DNA of 64,000 nucleotides from Agapetus fuscipes (GCA_951799405.1 OX637343.1:1426001-1490000), one strand, 5' to 3'. Positions 28,455 through 38,764 are shown, counted from the first letter of the stretch. Notes: generated from the sequence alone by a model not told the origin. Numbers and translations: made by a program.

Positions 28455-28985
28455 ATAATAAAGGACCAAATTTTCGAAATAGCGAGTGAATGGGATATCC
28501 AGAGTCATAATAAAAGGAGAGCTTGTATGAAAAAGGTTATGACTCTGGATGAAATGAAAGAAGTATGCAAGGACAGGAAGAAGTGGCGGCTAATCTGCAA
28601 TGCTGATTTGTAATGTTGGTTTTTTAGTTTGCTACATTTTTTTGCATAGGAAATTTTTTACTTTTTTTGTATAGATTTCTTTTTAAGGTTTTGTTGTTTT
28701 TATACTTAAATGTTATTTATTACTCGTATTCCTTGACTTATAGGTTGGTATGAGGCTGACCACCCATACTGTAAAAAATGGTTCACTTTGCCAATGTCAC
28801 CCCTGTTTAAGGGAATGTCGGCAAGAGTTGCAGGGCTTATGTTCATTTGAGGTTTGTATTTTATTTGTAAGTACACAATCAGCATTTGTAAGCGCTAACT
28901 GCACGTGTTTGTTTGTGGGCAAACATCTGAGAGCTTTAAATGAATATATCCTTGCAAGTTGCAACTTAGATTATAGATTATAGAT
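28455..28985 (+). mobile_element. LINE-X, 5'-truncated
   Basis: Coding remnant DQIFEIASEWDIQSHNKRRA ... KKWRLICNADL with stop near 28610, spacer, tail from 28733 and attatag-type end at 28970-28985. Confidence 0.85.
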
Positions 28986-29289
28986 CAAAAGAGTGAGTAT
29001 CTGAATTACCAACACCAACATCCAGAGACACACTCACACAAGTAAAAAACACACAGACACACAATATTCGTTATGTATATGAGTATCCCGAACAGACTGT
29101 TCGTTTTCTAGTGGCTAACGCTACAAACCGCTGATAAAAGGGTTGTGGGCTAAAAAATAAAACATAATTATTCTCTCATATTTAATTTTGTACCTAGTAC
29201 CTTGTACATGGCACGTGCATTACTATGAGAGAAAAAATCTACAACTGGTTCATTCTATAAATACGCAGTTTAAATTAGTCGCAACGATT
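28986..29289. other. Nothing recognised
   Basis: Short interval rich in 'cacaca'. No feature supported. Confidence 0.5.
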
Positions 29290-29527
29290 ACCCTTAGTAC
29301 GAGTTGCAAAACTTGAGAAAAGTAAAGTTTACGGAAAATATTAAAGAGGATTTCTCCCAAATTCTGCCGTTTTTGTTTCTTACACTTTATGGTCTTAGCA
29401 AAAGAGTTACAGTGATAAAGAAAATCAAGTTCAAACAAACAAAAACGGCAGATTTGGGGGGAAATCACTCTTTAATAATTGCCGTCAACTTTACATTACT
29501 CAAGTTTTGCAACTCGGACTATGGGTA
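29290..29527. mobile_element. Foldback MITE M3, copy 1
   Basis: About 238 bp with long imperfect inverted arms: 'gagttgcaaaacttgag' to 'gaggatttctcccaaatt' on the left mirrors 'gatttggggggaaatcac' to 'ctcaagttttgcaactc' on the right. A second copy lies at 58954-59191. 'gtcgcaacg' occurs just outside both ends here. No coding potential. Confidence 0.8.
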
Positions 29528-29534
29528 TTGTGGT

Positions 29535-30275
29535 CGCAACGTATCTAATCTAATCTAATCTAATCTAAGCTGCAAAGATATATATCATTTAAGATTTATA
29601 CTAAATGCATTCCCACAAGCAGACATGTATAATTTCGCGCTAACACATGCCGCATGTGGACCTACAATATAAAAACCCAATCTCAAATGAACATAAGCCT
29701 TGCAACTCTTGCCGTCCTTCCCTGAAACAGGGGTGACATTGGCAAAGTGAACCAATTTTTATATTATGGGTGGTCAGCCGCATAACAACCTATAAGTCAA
29801 GGAACATACATGACAAATTACATTTTTTAAAATCAAAGAATAAAAATAACAATATATACATGGACATAAAAAACTAAATCATAAAACCAAATTCACTTTA
29901 ACAAACCCTAGCCGCCAACATCACAGATCAACCGCCATTTCTTTCTATCCTTGCATACTTCTTTCATTTCCTCCAGAGTCATAACCTTCTTCATACAAGC
30001 TCTTCTTTTATTATGACTCTGGATATTCCATTCATTCGCAATTTCGGATATTTGGTCCATCCATACCTTTCTCGGTCTTCCTCTACCACGACATCCATCT
30101 ATTCTACCAACATATACTTTCTTCGTCAGTCTTTCCTCATTCATTCTCTCCATATGCCCAAACCATCTTAACAAACTTCTTTTAATCTTCACTTTCACAC
30201 TTTCTTTTGCACCACATTCTTTTCTTACAAAATCATTCCTCACCCTGTCACTCCGTTTTTTCCCAATCATACTTC
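29535..30275 (-). mobile_element. LINE-X with 120-codon remnant
   Basis: Frame 30270-29908: residues KKRSDRVRNDFVRKECG, LLRWFGHMERMNEE, RGRGRPRKVW and KKWRLICDVGG. Then spacer, full tail and gatta repeats (complement) at 29547-29570. Truncated at about 30275. Confidence 0.85.
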
Positions 30276-30395
30276 TTAGAAAGTATAGTCTATATAATTT
30301 TCTATTTCTTGAAAGTATAGTCTATATAAACTTTTTTAAATTTCTTGAAAGTATAGTCTATATAAACTTCTTAGAACGTATAGTCTATATAATTT
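30276..30395. repeat. Short tandem repeat, 'gtatagtctatata' units
   Basis: Five spaced copies of 'gtatagtctatata' between 30285 and 30395, interleaved with 'aaatttcttgaaa'-like spacers. It directly abuts the truncated LINE-X end. Confidence 0.75.
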
Positions 30396-30629
30396 TAGCC
30401 TCGTGTAAGTGCGCGTGTTTTGATGTATGCGGTATTTGTAGCGCGTATAGATATAGAAAGACCTACATTCTGTATGTATAGATTTAAGTTTTCAACATGC
30501 TTGTATCAGGGAGGTATAAGAGAGAAAAGCCGGTTTTTCTATGTATTAATAATAATATATTAAATACGCCTACCTTATATTAGGACTTTAACAAAATTGT
30601 ACGTGGAATTATTGTAAACACTCCTGCAT

Positions 30630-30895
30630 CTATATCTAAAATCTACAATCTAAGTTGCAAAGATATATTACATGTAAGATCCACATCACATACACCCCCT
30701 CAAGCTTGTGGGCTCACGCTTAAAATTACCACATAAAAACTTACAACATAAAAACCCAATCTTTAATGAACATTTGGTCTGCAATTCTTGACGACCTTCC
30801 GTGGGCAGGGGTGGCATTAGCAAAATGAATATTTTTTTACAGTATGGGTGGTCAGCCACATACGAACCTATAAGTCAAGAAACACGAAATAATTT
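30630..30895 (-). mobile_element. LINE-X 3' tail, diverged
   Basis: Complement of the tail with several changes ('cttgacgaccttccgtgggc', 'ggtggcattagcaaaatg'), ending in tctaaaatct repeats. Confidence 0.75.
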
Positions 30896-30949
30896 TACAT
30901 TCAGGTGAAAAATATACATAAAATATATAAGTACCAGTTTCTTGGACCG

Positions 30950-31250
30950 GTCCGTATAGTCCAGTGGCAGCACTTCGGACTCGTAAATGGAAGGTTGTGG
31001 ATTCGAATCCCGGCGGAGTACAAAAAATATACCATTTATATTTCCAAATGTGCTCTTCGCTGGGTTGAAAAATTCATAAACCTTTACCAAAGACCGTTCA
31101 CTGAGAGGTCCATCTAACCTTACAATAACTGGGTCTTGCCTGAGAATTGTCGCTTTCTACAGCGACGACCGAGCTCGCAAACGGCTCTTGAGGTGTGATA
31201 CACACAAAAACAGCGCTCACCAAATAAATCATCCTAATAATAATATTATT
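30950..31250 (+). mobile_element. SINE-B, tail variant 2
   Basis: Head with 'ggaccggtccgtatagtcca', box B 'ggattcgaatcccggcgg', body, then 'ctcttgaggtgtgatacaca' and 'caaataaatcatcctaa'. This is the alternative 3' end. Confidence 0.85.
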
Positions 31251-31257
31251 ACCACGG

Positions 31258-31375
31258 TCAAGGTTTACTCAGTTTTCACAAGAAATGAGTACCAGCTCCT
31301 TCACCTCGCTACATGCGACCCCTTCGAAGCAAGGAGTTACACTGCGTGTGTAGCTTAGCTGCGTAGTTCAGATCA
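31258..31375 (+). mobile_element. SINE-A fragment with internal deletion
   Basis: 'aaggtttactcag', 'aagaaatgagtaccag', then a jump to 'tacatgcgaccccttcg' and 'gtgtgtagcttagctgcg'. Confidence 0.7.
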
Positions 31376-31688
31376 CCCCTTTTGAATGTACAAGTCTCAT
31401 ATCATACTTGATTTTGTGTTTTAATCAATTTCGTGATACTTGATAGGGTCTCTTTGGTTCGATAAGTTGATCTTAGCGTACCCTGTGACCGATTCGACGC
31501 CCCCTTTGAAACAAACATGGTCCCTACACCCTTTGTGGGACAGATGAGGGCGTTTTCATACAAAACTACTCTGTCCCTTTCTGCCAAAAGACCAGAGACT
31601 TGTTTAGGGAAATCTTGTATCCAAAACTGACAACAGATTTGTAGTAACAGTACCTACAACAAAGCATAGACTACGTTTTTTATTTACT
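31376..31688. other. Nothing recognised
   Basis: No gene or family seen. Confidence 0.45.
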
Positions 31689-31990
31689 GCATGTGGAAAG
31701 AATGAATGATGATAGACTGACAAAGTATGTATACAAAGAAAGTGTGAAAGGAAAAAGAGGGAGGGGACGACCGAGAAAAGTATGGAGTGATCAGATTGAG
31801 GAGATTGTGAAAGAATGGGATATACAAAGTGAGCGTAAAAGAAGAAAATGCATGAAAAAGGTGATGGATATGAAGGAATTGAAAGAGGTATGTCAGGATA
31901 GGAAAAAATGGAGGCAACTCTGCAGAGGCTCTGGCCACCAATAGCGGAATGGCGACAGAGTTACAGTTACAGTTACAGTACAGTTCGACT
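31689..31990 (+). mobile_element. LINE-Y 3' end
   Basis: Frame 31693-31944 encodes the last 83 residues of the LINE-Y protein (ERMNDDRLTKYVYKESVKG ... KKWRQLCRGSGH). 'cggaatggcgacagag' and ttacag repeats (31960-31985) follow, the family's tail. Confidence 0.85.
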
Positions 31991-32091
31991 TTTCAACTTT
32001 GTTTTTAACTATAATTTTATTGTTAATTTTATTTACTGAATTATTCTAGAATTGTTTTATTTTGTCCATTTTTTTATAATTTTGCTTCTTA

Positions 32092-32355
32092 TATTCTAAT
32101 CTAATCTAATCTAAGCTGCAAAGATATATATATCATTTAAGATTTATATTAAATGCATTCCCACAAGCAGACATGTATAATTTCGCGCTAACACATACCG
32201 CATGTGGACCTACAATATAAAAATCCAATCTCAAATGAACATAAGCTCTGCAACTCTTGCCGTCCTTCCCTGAAACAGGGGTGAAATTGGCAAAGTGAAC
32301 CATTTTTTACAGTATGGGTGGTCAGCCGCATACCAACCTATAAGTCAAGGAACTA
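32092..32355 (-). mobile_element. LINE-X 3' tail
   Basis: Complement of a complete tail, from gatta repeats at 32092 to 'ataagtcaaggaac' at 32352. Confidence 0.85.
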
Positions 32356-32359
32356 TATT

Positions 32360-32615
32360 AATTTAATCTAATCTAAGTTGCAAATACATGTAACATTTAG
32401 GATTCACATTATATGCATTTTTACAAGCAGACACGTATAAGTTCGCGCTTAAACATGTCGCATGTGGACCTACAATATAAAAACTCGAATCTCAAATGAA
32501 CGTACACCCTGTAACTCCTGCCGACCTTCCCTGAAAAAGGGGGGACATTGGCAAAGTGACCATTTTCTACAGCATGGATGGTCAGCCGCATACCAACCTA
32601 TAAGTCAAGGGACGA
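32360..32615 (-). mobile_element. LINE-X 3' tail, second in tandem
   Basis: A further full tail in the same orientation immediately follows, with small differences ('cctgaaaaaggggggac'). Confidence 0.8.
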
Positions 32616-32650
32616 TGATTTTGTTTTTTTTTTCTTGGCCATTTAATTTA

Positions 32651-32669
32651 ACCCGCACCTGACAACAGT
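32651..32669 (-). promoter_or_regulatory. Primer-site remnant next to a solo LTR
   Basis: 'acccgcacctgacaacag' sits one base before the LTR-like start at 32670, in the same layout as the intact Gypsy primer site (cgcacctgacgcca). It marks the inside edge of a lost element. Confidence 0.6.
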
Positions 32670-32987
32670 TGTTAGAATTTTAGCTGGGGTCCTTTTTTTA
32701 ATTAAACTGCAATTATTTAATTTAACAGAATTTATTTAACACCAATTGGTTCACAATTAACAATAATTGATAATATCTGCATATAATGGTCTTCAATGTA
32801 AAATACTTGGAGCGACTAATCGCTCTCCGCAACATTGCAGTCCCTATATATAGGTACAAAAGAGATCTTTCTCGCATATTCTAGATCATTCTTCATGCAA
32901 TACCACCATCATGGACTACTCCCAGATTGTTTTACCCACACTATCGTACAGGCATAGGTAGGTACTTTGATTTCATAGTTTGTAACA
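32670..32987 (-). repeat. LTR-like remnant, family 2 copy 1
   Basis: Begins tgttagaatttt, ends ttgtaaca (TG...CA), about 318 bp. Shares the block 'aggtacaaaagagatctttc' and the end region with 42504-42980, and pieces with 58800 and 59285. With the adjoining primer-site remnant it is the 5' LTR of a minus-strand element whose interior is gone. Confidence 0.65.
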
Positions 32988-32989
32988 AT

Positions 32990-33115
32990 AAATACGAGTC
33001 GCTTTCCGGGATCTGTTGCCGTGTACTATACAAATTGGAGCTTCCGGACGTTTCGCCAATGTCGGTAATGGGCTTCTTCATCGCGATCATCATCATCACA
33101 TCATCTTAACGATTA
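32990..33115 (-). mobile_element. Penelope-like terminal fragment with hammerhead-like motif
   Basis: In complement 33047-33081 reads atgaagaagcccatt...ggcgaaacgtc: a hammerhead core with C3 changed to A, one mismatch in stem II and the GAAACGTC junction. Downstream 'ggaagctcc' and 'cggcaacagatcccggaaa' recur at 35515-35570. Confidence 0.6.
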
Positions 33116-33189
33116 AGAAGACCAACAAATACATGGAATTCCGGAAAACAACTCTCCAGTGTCAACAGCCTTTATTCTACAATCTTAGT

Positions 33190-33445
33190 TGACTTTCCTT
33201 GACTTATAGGTTGGTATGTGGCTGACCACCCATACTGTAAAAAATGGTTCACTTTGCCAATGTCACCCCTTATGTCAGGGAAGGTCGGCAAAAGTTGTGG
33301 GGCTTATGTTCATTTGAGGTTTGGATTTTATTTGTAAGTACACAATCAGCATTTGTAAGCGCGAACTACACGTGTTGGTTTGTGGGCATACATCTGAGAG
33401 CTTTGAATGAATATATCCTTGCAACTTGGATTATAGATTATTATT
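33190..33445 (+). mobile_element. LINE-X 3' tail
   Basis: Sharp start 'tttccttgacttatagg', end 'tgcaacttggattatagatt'. No coding part. Confidence 0.85.
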
Positions 33446-33838
33446 TTAGAAATGTCAATTACCTAATATTGTTTTGTCTTGTTTCAGGTAAGAGATTACT
33501 TCTGTCTTCCCCCACAAATAAGGTAAATTCCTTTATCTTAATAAACAGTCTCCTTCTTATTTGTGGCCAATGAGGTCCGAAAATTCAAAATATCTCTCGG
33601 CTATGTGATGTCATCCATAGTAAATTCCCGATTATCAGGGAAATTTTGCTAGCTCACAGCATTTAGTCGATACACGTAGGTCAAAGATGGAAATGGCAAT
33701 TTCATATTTTTGATAAATATCACTAAGAGATGCATACAAATACTGATGTTAATTGTAGAAAATATTTATTACTGTGAAATTACTTTTAAAGTTGAATTTC
33801 TTGCACATTAAAATGTACTTGGATATAGGTCAAACTGA
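33446..33838. other. Nothing recognised
   Basis: AT-rich interval. 'tctctcggctatgtgatg' at 33592 resembles 49555-49565, so an unnamed old repeat is possible. Confidence 0.4.
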
Positions 33839-33844
33839 AATGGG

Positions 33845-34095
33845 ATCTATAATCTAAGTTGCAAAGATACAGCAACATTTGAAGCTCATATCACATGCAT
33901 GCCCACAAACAGACACGTGTAGTTCGCACTTACAAATGCTGCATGTGTACTTACAAACTAAAACAAACTGCAAATTAACATAAACCTTGAAACTTTTGCC
34001 GTCCTTCCCTGAAACAGGGGTGGCATTGGCAAAGTGAACCACTTTTTACAGTATGCGTGGTCAGCCTCAGACCAACCTATAAATCAAGGAATTTA
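33845..34095 (-). mobile_element. LINE-X 3' tail
   Basis: Complement of the tail ('gccgtccttccctgaaac', 'ggcaaagtgaaccac'), end 'tataatctaagttgcaaaga'. Confidence 0.8.
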
Positions 34096-34398
34096 AAAAT
34101 CTAAATGCCACCCATTTATTAGGTACACACGGAGGCAAGACTTGTTGAGAGCCCTCTCCTCTATGTTATTCGTATACCCAATACCACACGCTTCTGCTCT
34201 CTATATTCTTATGTTGGCTGCTAAGTGCCAGGCTATCATACTAAAACTACCCTACACTTGTTAATTAATAATTTTAAGAATTATCTAACTGCTTGCCTTG
34301 CGGTACATCGTGTGGGCTAGTCTTCTCAAACATATTTAGCCATGCCTTGTGAGTATACATTTAACATGAATCTTAAATTATCGTATATCCTCACAACT

Positions 34399-34520
34399 GT
34401 CAACGATGATACCATGTTGAAAGCACCCGTTCTCATCAGATCACCGAAGTTAAACAACATTGGGCGCGGATGCTACTTGGATGGGTGACCGCTTAGGTAT
34501 ACACCGCGTGTCGTTGGCAT
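34399..34520 (+). rRNA. 5S rRNA-like copy (probable pseudogene)
   Basis: About 121 bases aligned by eye along the whole animal 5S rRNA. Hallmarks: 'accatgttgaaagcacc', 'gatcaccgaagttaa' (box A region), 'cttggatgggtgaccg' (box C) and 'acaccgcgtg'. Several substitutions (for example 'gcttaggtat' in place of the usual gcctggga block) suggest a decayed gene or a 5S-derived retroposon. It is followed two bases later by a SINE-B head, so it might be part of a composite element. Confidence 0.75.
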
Positions 34521-34524
34521 TTCT

Positions 34525-35022
34525 TGGAACGGTCCGTGGTCCAGTGGCAACACTTCAGACTCGTAAATGGAAGGTTGTGAATTTGGATCCCGGCGGAGCA
34601 CAAAAATATACCATTTATATTTCCAAATGTGCTCTTCGCTGGGTTGAAAAATTCATAAACCTTACCAAATACTGGTCACTGAAAGGTCCATCCAATCTTA
34701 CAAGAACTGGGTCTTGCTTGAGAATTGGCGATTTGTAGCGACGACGACCAAGCTCGTAAAAAAGATCGATAGCTCAATTGATAGAATGCTTGCATTCCAT
34801 GCCGAAAGCAAGGTTTCGATCTCAAGGTTTACTCAGCCTTAACAAGAAATGAGGACCAGCCTCCCCGGGAGCTGGGAAACCCTCACTTCAACTAAAAGTG
34901 ATTGGTGTGAGGCCGGCCCCCTTACCCGTAAAAATAAATAGGTCCCGAATCGCCACATGCGACTCCTTCGGGGATAACGCAGGCAAGAAGTTGCACTATA
35001 TGTGTAGCTTAGTTGCATTGTT
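34525..35022 (+). mobile_element. Composite SINE B-A', copy 2
   Basis: SINE-B (34525-34755) then 'gctcgtaaaaaagatcgata' and the deleted SINE-A' to 'gtgtagcttagttgc'. Same fusion point and same internal deletion as copy 1. Confidence 0.85.
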
Positions 35023-35510
35023 TTGCATGATTGCCTACCAGTGGCGAAGGGTGCCATACAAGCCGATTCCCATCGGTTTCCCGTTTAAAATGAGGCAAAA
35101 ATGATAATAAAGTAGACTGCATGGTTTCAATGGGGAAAAAATACGTATTGTTTCTTTGGTTTTAAATGTATTTTTTACTTTGTGCCTATATTTTTTAACT
35201 ACTTTGTTACATCATTTTAAAAGGAAAGCCGATGGCAACCGGCTTGTATGGCACCCTTCGCCGCTGTTGCCTACTCACTTTGAGAACCTCCAGGTCTGAT
35301 ACAGGAGGGTTCTCTGACATATTTCATTGTAACATTACGTTTTCCTGATCCCCCTATAGTTCAAAACATTAAAATGACTTATCTAACTGGCTGGAGGAAC
35401 CCTATGAATGAATTAAAAACGACTTTTCCTAACATTATTCACATTTGAAATGAATGCCGTATTATAAAACGTACTGATTAAGAGTTTTAGGCTTACACGG
35501 CCGGCTGATG
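35023..35510. other. Nothing recognised
   Basis: 'gccatacaagccgattccca' (35050) and 'ggcttgtatggcacccttcg' (35242) are partly inverted, hinting at a decayed foldback element. No gene. Confidence 0.4.
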
Positions 35511-35570
35511 ATGCTGGAGTGATGTTTTCCGGGATCTGTTGCCGTGGTCTGTGGGAGCTGGAGCTTCCAA
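35511..35570 (-). mobile_element. Penelope-like terminal scrap
   Basis: 'ttccgggatctgttgccgtg' and 'ggagcttcc' repeat the segment at 33003-33045 next to a hammerhead-like motif. It directly borders the 33-bp minisatellite. Confidence 0.5.
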
Positions 35571-36024
35571 TGATCGATCTATCAATGGAAGCTCCAGCTC
35601 CAATGATCGATCTATCAATGGAAGTTCCAGCTCTAATGATCGATCTATCAATGGAAGCTCCAGCTCTAATGATCGATCTATCAATGGAAGCTCCAGTTTC
35701 AATGATCGATCTATCAATGGAAGCTCCAGTTTCAATGATCGATCTATCAATGGAAGCTCCAGTTTCAATGATCGATCTATCAATGGAAGCTCCAGTTCTA
35801 ATGATCGATCTATCAATGGAAGCTCCATCTCCAATGATCGATCTATCAATGGAAGCTTCATCTCCAATGATCGATCTATCAATGGAAGCTCCATCTCAAA
35901 TGATCGATCTATCAATGGAAGCTCCATCTCCAATGATCGATCTATCAATGGAAGCTCCAGCTCTAATGATCGATCTATCAATGGAAGCTCCAGCTCCAAT
36001 GATCGATCTATCAATGGAAGCTCC
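35571..36024. repeat. 33-bp minisatellite, about 14 units
   Basis: Unit 'aatgatcgatctatcaatgg' + 'aagctccagctct' (33 bp). Variation is confined almost entirely to the last six bases. Because 33 is divisible by three, several plus and minus frames stay open (11-residue repeats such as MIDLSMEAPAP or NDRSINGSSSS), giving false genes of 160-180 codons. Part of the unit is a near-palindrome around gatcgatc. Confidence 0.97.
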
Positions 36025-36094
36025 TTTAAATTTTGTTATGAATTTTAAAGCATTTAAAATAAAAAAATAACATAACAAATAATATTTGTGGGCA

Positions 36095-36275
36095 TAACAA
36101 ATGCATGCCCACAAACAGGCATTTGCAAGTTCTTGCTTACAAATGCTGCATGTGTGCTAACAAATTAAAATACAAACCTCAAATGAACAAAAACCGTCCT
36201 ACTTTGCCGACCTTACCTGTAACAGGGGTGCCATTGGCAAAGTGAACCATTTCTTACAGTATGGTTGTTCAGCCA
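36095..36275 (-). mobile_element. LINE-X tail fragment
   Basis: Complement: 'aaatgcatgcccacaaac', 'caaacctcaaatgaac', 'ggcaaagtgaaccat'. Diverged. Confidence 0.7.
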
Positions 36276-36629
36276 AAAAAAAAGTATTTTTCTCCCTCTT
36301 TTTTACACAGTTTAGTGACAAAAACGTTATGAATTCTTTTTACAAGTATTGGTGTCTCAGTGTGAAACAAATTACGAGCAATCAATGCGAATTGAAGACC
36401 GGTTAGCGGGGGGGAATAAATGTACGAATAAAATCAATCGGTCAGAAGTGATTCGGCTCGGCACCCGGCCACCCCTTCTGCCCTCCTGATCAGAATTCGC
36501 GAAAACAATCAGGAGTCCTGAGGGAGTAGGAGGTAGGAGGAGGGAGAAGTGTAGCGCATACAGACGCACGCTTGACAGTCAAGTATATTTTCTGACTCAA
36601 TTTGTTATGTTGATTTACTATTAAAATAA
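36276..36629. other. Nothing recognised
   Basis: No supported gene; purine-rich patch near 36510-36550. Confidence 0.45.
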
Positions 36630-37130
36630 TTTATAATCTAAGTTGCAAAGATAACAACGGTTAAAAGATAAGCGACGTTTTGGTCGGAAATGAGTTATGA
36701 ATGCTATCTTACTTTAAATTTTCCGCTCTTTCTAATGCGCTAACTCCCATGGCTCTACGATGATTTTTGTTGTTGTTTATGCCCAAGCAAACAACTACGT
36801 TTTCAAAGTATGGTTTTGGCGTAAGCGACAAGATTTTGACCTTTTTTGTCCTAAAGGCGCTTTTGAAATAAAAAAATCGTAAAACCACATTAATAGGAAT
36901 GCCAATAAGTGCCTTTATTTTTTTAATTTTAGAGCTGTTTTGATTTTAACGATATGATAAAAAATAAAAAAGTTGTGGCATTTTTCTGCAATGTAAAACA
37001 TTAGACTGCTCTCCTGAACAATTAAGTTTTTGTCGCTTATGCCCTATTGACTTTTAGCGTCGATATATTAACATTCAAAGCTCATGTCAAATGCATGCCC
37101 ACATACAGACAAGTGTAAGTGTGTACTTAG
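36630..37130 (-). mobile_element. LINE-X tail split by M4
   Basis: 'ataatctaagttgcaaagata' ends at 36653 and the tail resumes at 37062 with 'gatatattaacattcaaagc', continuing to 'acagacaagtgtaagt'. Joining the two sides gives a normal tail. Confidence 0.75.
36654..37061. mobile_element. TIR element M4, 408 bp
   Basis: Insertion flanked by GATA (36650-36653 and 37062-37065), a likely 4-bp target duplication. Ends are imperfect inverted repeats: 'ggttaaaag' then 'ataagcgac' on the left; 'gtcgcttatg' then 'gacttttagcg' on the right. No coding frame, so non-autonomous. Superfamily not assigned. Confidence 0.65.
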
Positions 37131-37540
37131 TCAACGCATAGATTATAGATTTATATTTCAGATACGGGTCACATTCGGTTGGTACACAGAGTTGCTTTTA
37201 AACTGTATAGCTCGACGGCTTAGATACAAGTCTGGCTACAGAGCATCTCGGTCTCTATTTATAGGTGAGAGTAAAGCTTATTCTCGAAACATTGAGCGGA
37301 CATATAAAATGAAGATTCTCGAAAACCGTTTAGTGAACCACTTTTCTGGTTGTTTTTTAACCTGCTGGCATTCAAGTATACATGCAAAGATGACACGCAA
37401 GTACGTTGCTTTATAGGAGCTAGCATATACAAGGTCTGTTCGAGGGAATAGAGACCTCTTGGGCCCCATGCTACCCTGAGCACCTGCCAGGAATACAAAA
37501 GCAAAATTAATACGTCTCTGCCGTTCTTTAATTCTAACCG
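37131..37540. other. Nothing recognised
   Basis: Frames on both strands around 37084-37504 overlap and carry no domain. Could be a decayed LINE, but I see no diagnostic motif. Confidence 0.4.
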
Positions 37541-37545
37541 GGCTG

Positions 37546-37711
37546 GGCTGGAAGTCTCATCACCACGGTAATTCTTACCTACCGAATATCGGTAATTTCT
37601 GTATGAAGACTAATCCGCTGTTCACTTGCGGCCATCTTGGTTAGACAGGTCTAATACAAATATTACCGATTTCAGTAGGTAAGAATTACCGTGGTGATGA
37701 GACTTCAAGCC
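37546..37711. mobile_element. Foldback MITE M1, copy 2
   Basis: 'ggctggaagtctcatcacc' to 'ggtgatgagacttcaagcc', centre 'cttgcggccatcttgg'. Slightly diverged from 12290-12457. No clean target duplication seen. Confidence 0.85.
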
Positions 37712-37737
37712 CAGGCATCTTGATTTAAAGACCAGCA

Positions 37738-37830
37738 TTCTAATCTAATCTAATCTAAGTTGCAAAGATATGTTACATCGGCGATTCACTTTATATGCAT
37801 TCTCACAAGCAGACACGGTAGTTTGAATTA
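37738..37830 (-). mobile_element. LINE-X tail end fragment
   Basis: Complement of gatta repeats plus 'aagttgcaaagatatgttac' and 'ctcacaagcagacacgg'. Confidence 0.7.
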
Positions 37831-37837
37831 AAAACTG

Positions 37838-38035
37838 CGCCGGTTCGAGTCCCGTCGGGCTCCTGGACAATAGCTTTGACCTTAAGCCAACAGATTTCAT
37901 TTTGTAATTATATATGTCAATAATTAACTAAATAAAATTGATGAACTATCAATTTTTAATGTAAATACCTGTTTCTTTCCAGGCAAACATAGGTTGGTGA
38001 ATTGCATTCCTCTTCACATATATATTTGTATGAAA
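37838..38035 (+). mobile_element. SINE-D, head-truncated
   Basis: Starts near box B ('ccggttcgagtcccgtcg'), then 'agctttgacc', 'caacagattt' and the 3' end 'cataggttggtgaattgcat'. Confidence 0.7.
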
Positions 38036-38764
38036 AAGGATTAGATCGTCCCTTGTTACTTACCCGCTTCTCTAGTACATAATGGAGGTAGTAATTAAAT
38101 GGAGTAGCTATGAATGTAATTTAGTTCCTTAGTTTGGATCGGCATGATGCACCGTCTTTGACACCACACATTGTTCATAGTGCTGTCTCGCTCACGACAT
38201 TTGAAATGTTTTTGTCATTTCCATGTAAGCGATGTGTCTCTACTCCGTCTTCAATCTATATACATATCACCATAGAAACTCATGAAATCACCATGGCAAC
38301 GGTATTTGTTACTTGTGTTGTTAAAAGTATGACAATATCTGATAAATTCCGAATTAAAAAACGGAATGATTTTCACAAGTATCTACCTTGAGTTACATAC
38401 ATACTTGAATAAACAAGTTCCTACATACTTGAACATCACTAGTTCTAGAAATGGCTGTGACTTTCGAGAGCAAAGTATTTCGACTTTATATTCCGTGATC
38501 TGTGATTTCGACCCATGAAAAATAAAATTTATGTTCGTTATCATATAAAATAGTTTTTTAAGTGAAATATTATCTATAAATATTATCCACATTTTATAAA
38601 ACATTTATTTTCTTTTGTAAGCACGTTTAGAAAATATCCAGTTTGGCATTTAGATGGTTTTTTTCCTATTAGGTAACACACCTGTTGACAGTTGGAAGAT
38701 TACCGATAGACTGAATTTGGATTTTTGTATGATGAGTGGGTTAGCGCATTCCTGATTCTCAAAC
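38036..38764. other. Nothing recognised
   Basis: AT-rich. Frames of 73-85 codons carry no domain. Confidence 0.5.

Noticed and set aside
35493..36070. Open frames of 160-183 codons on both strands with 11-residue repeats
   Set aside because: They arise because the 33-bp repeat unit is divisible by three. Several frames are equally open and there is no sign of selection on one of them.
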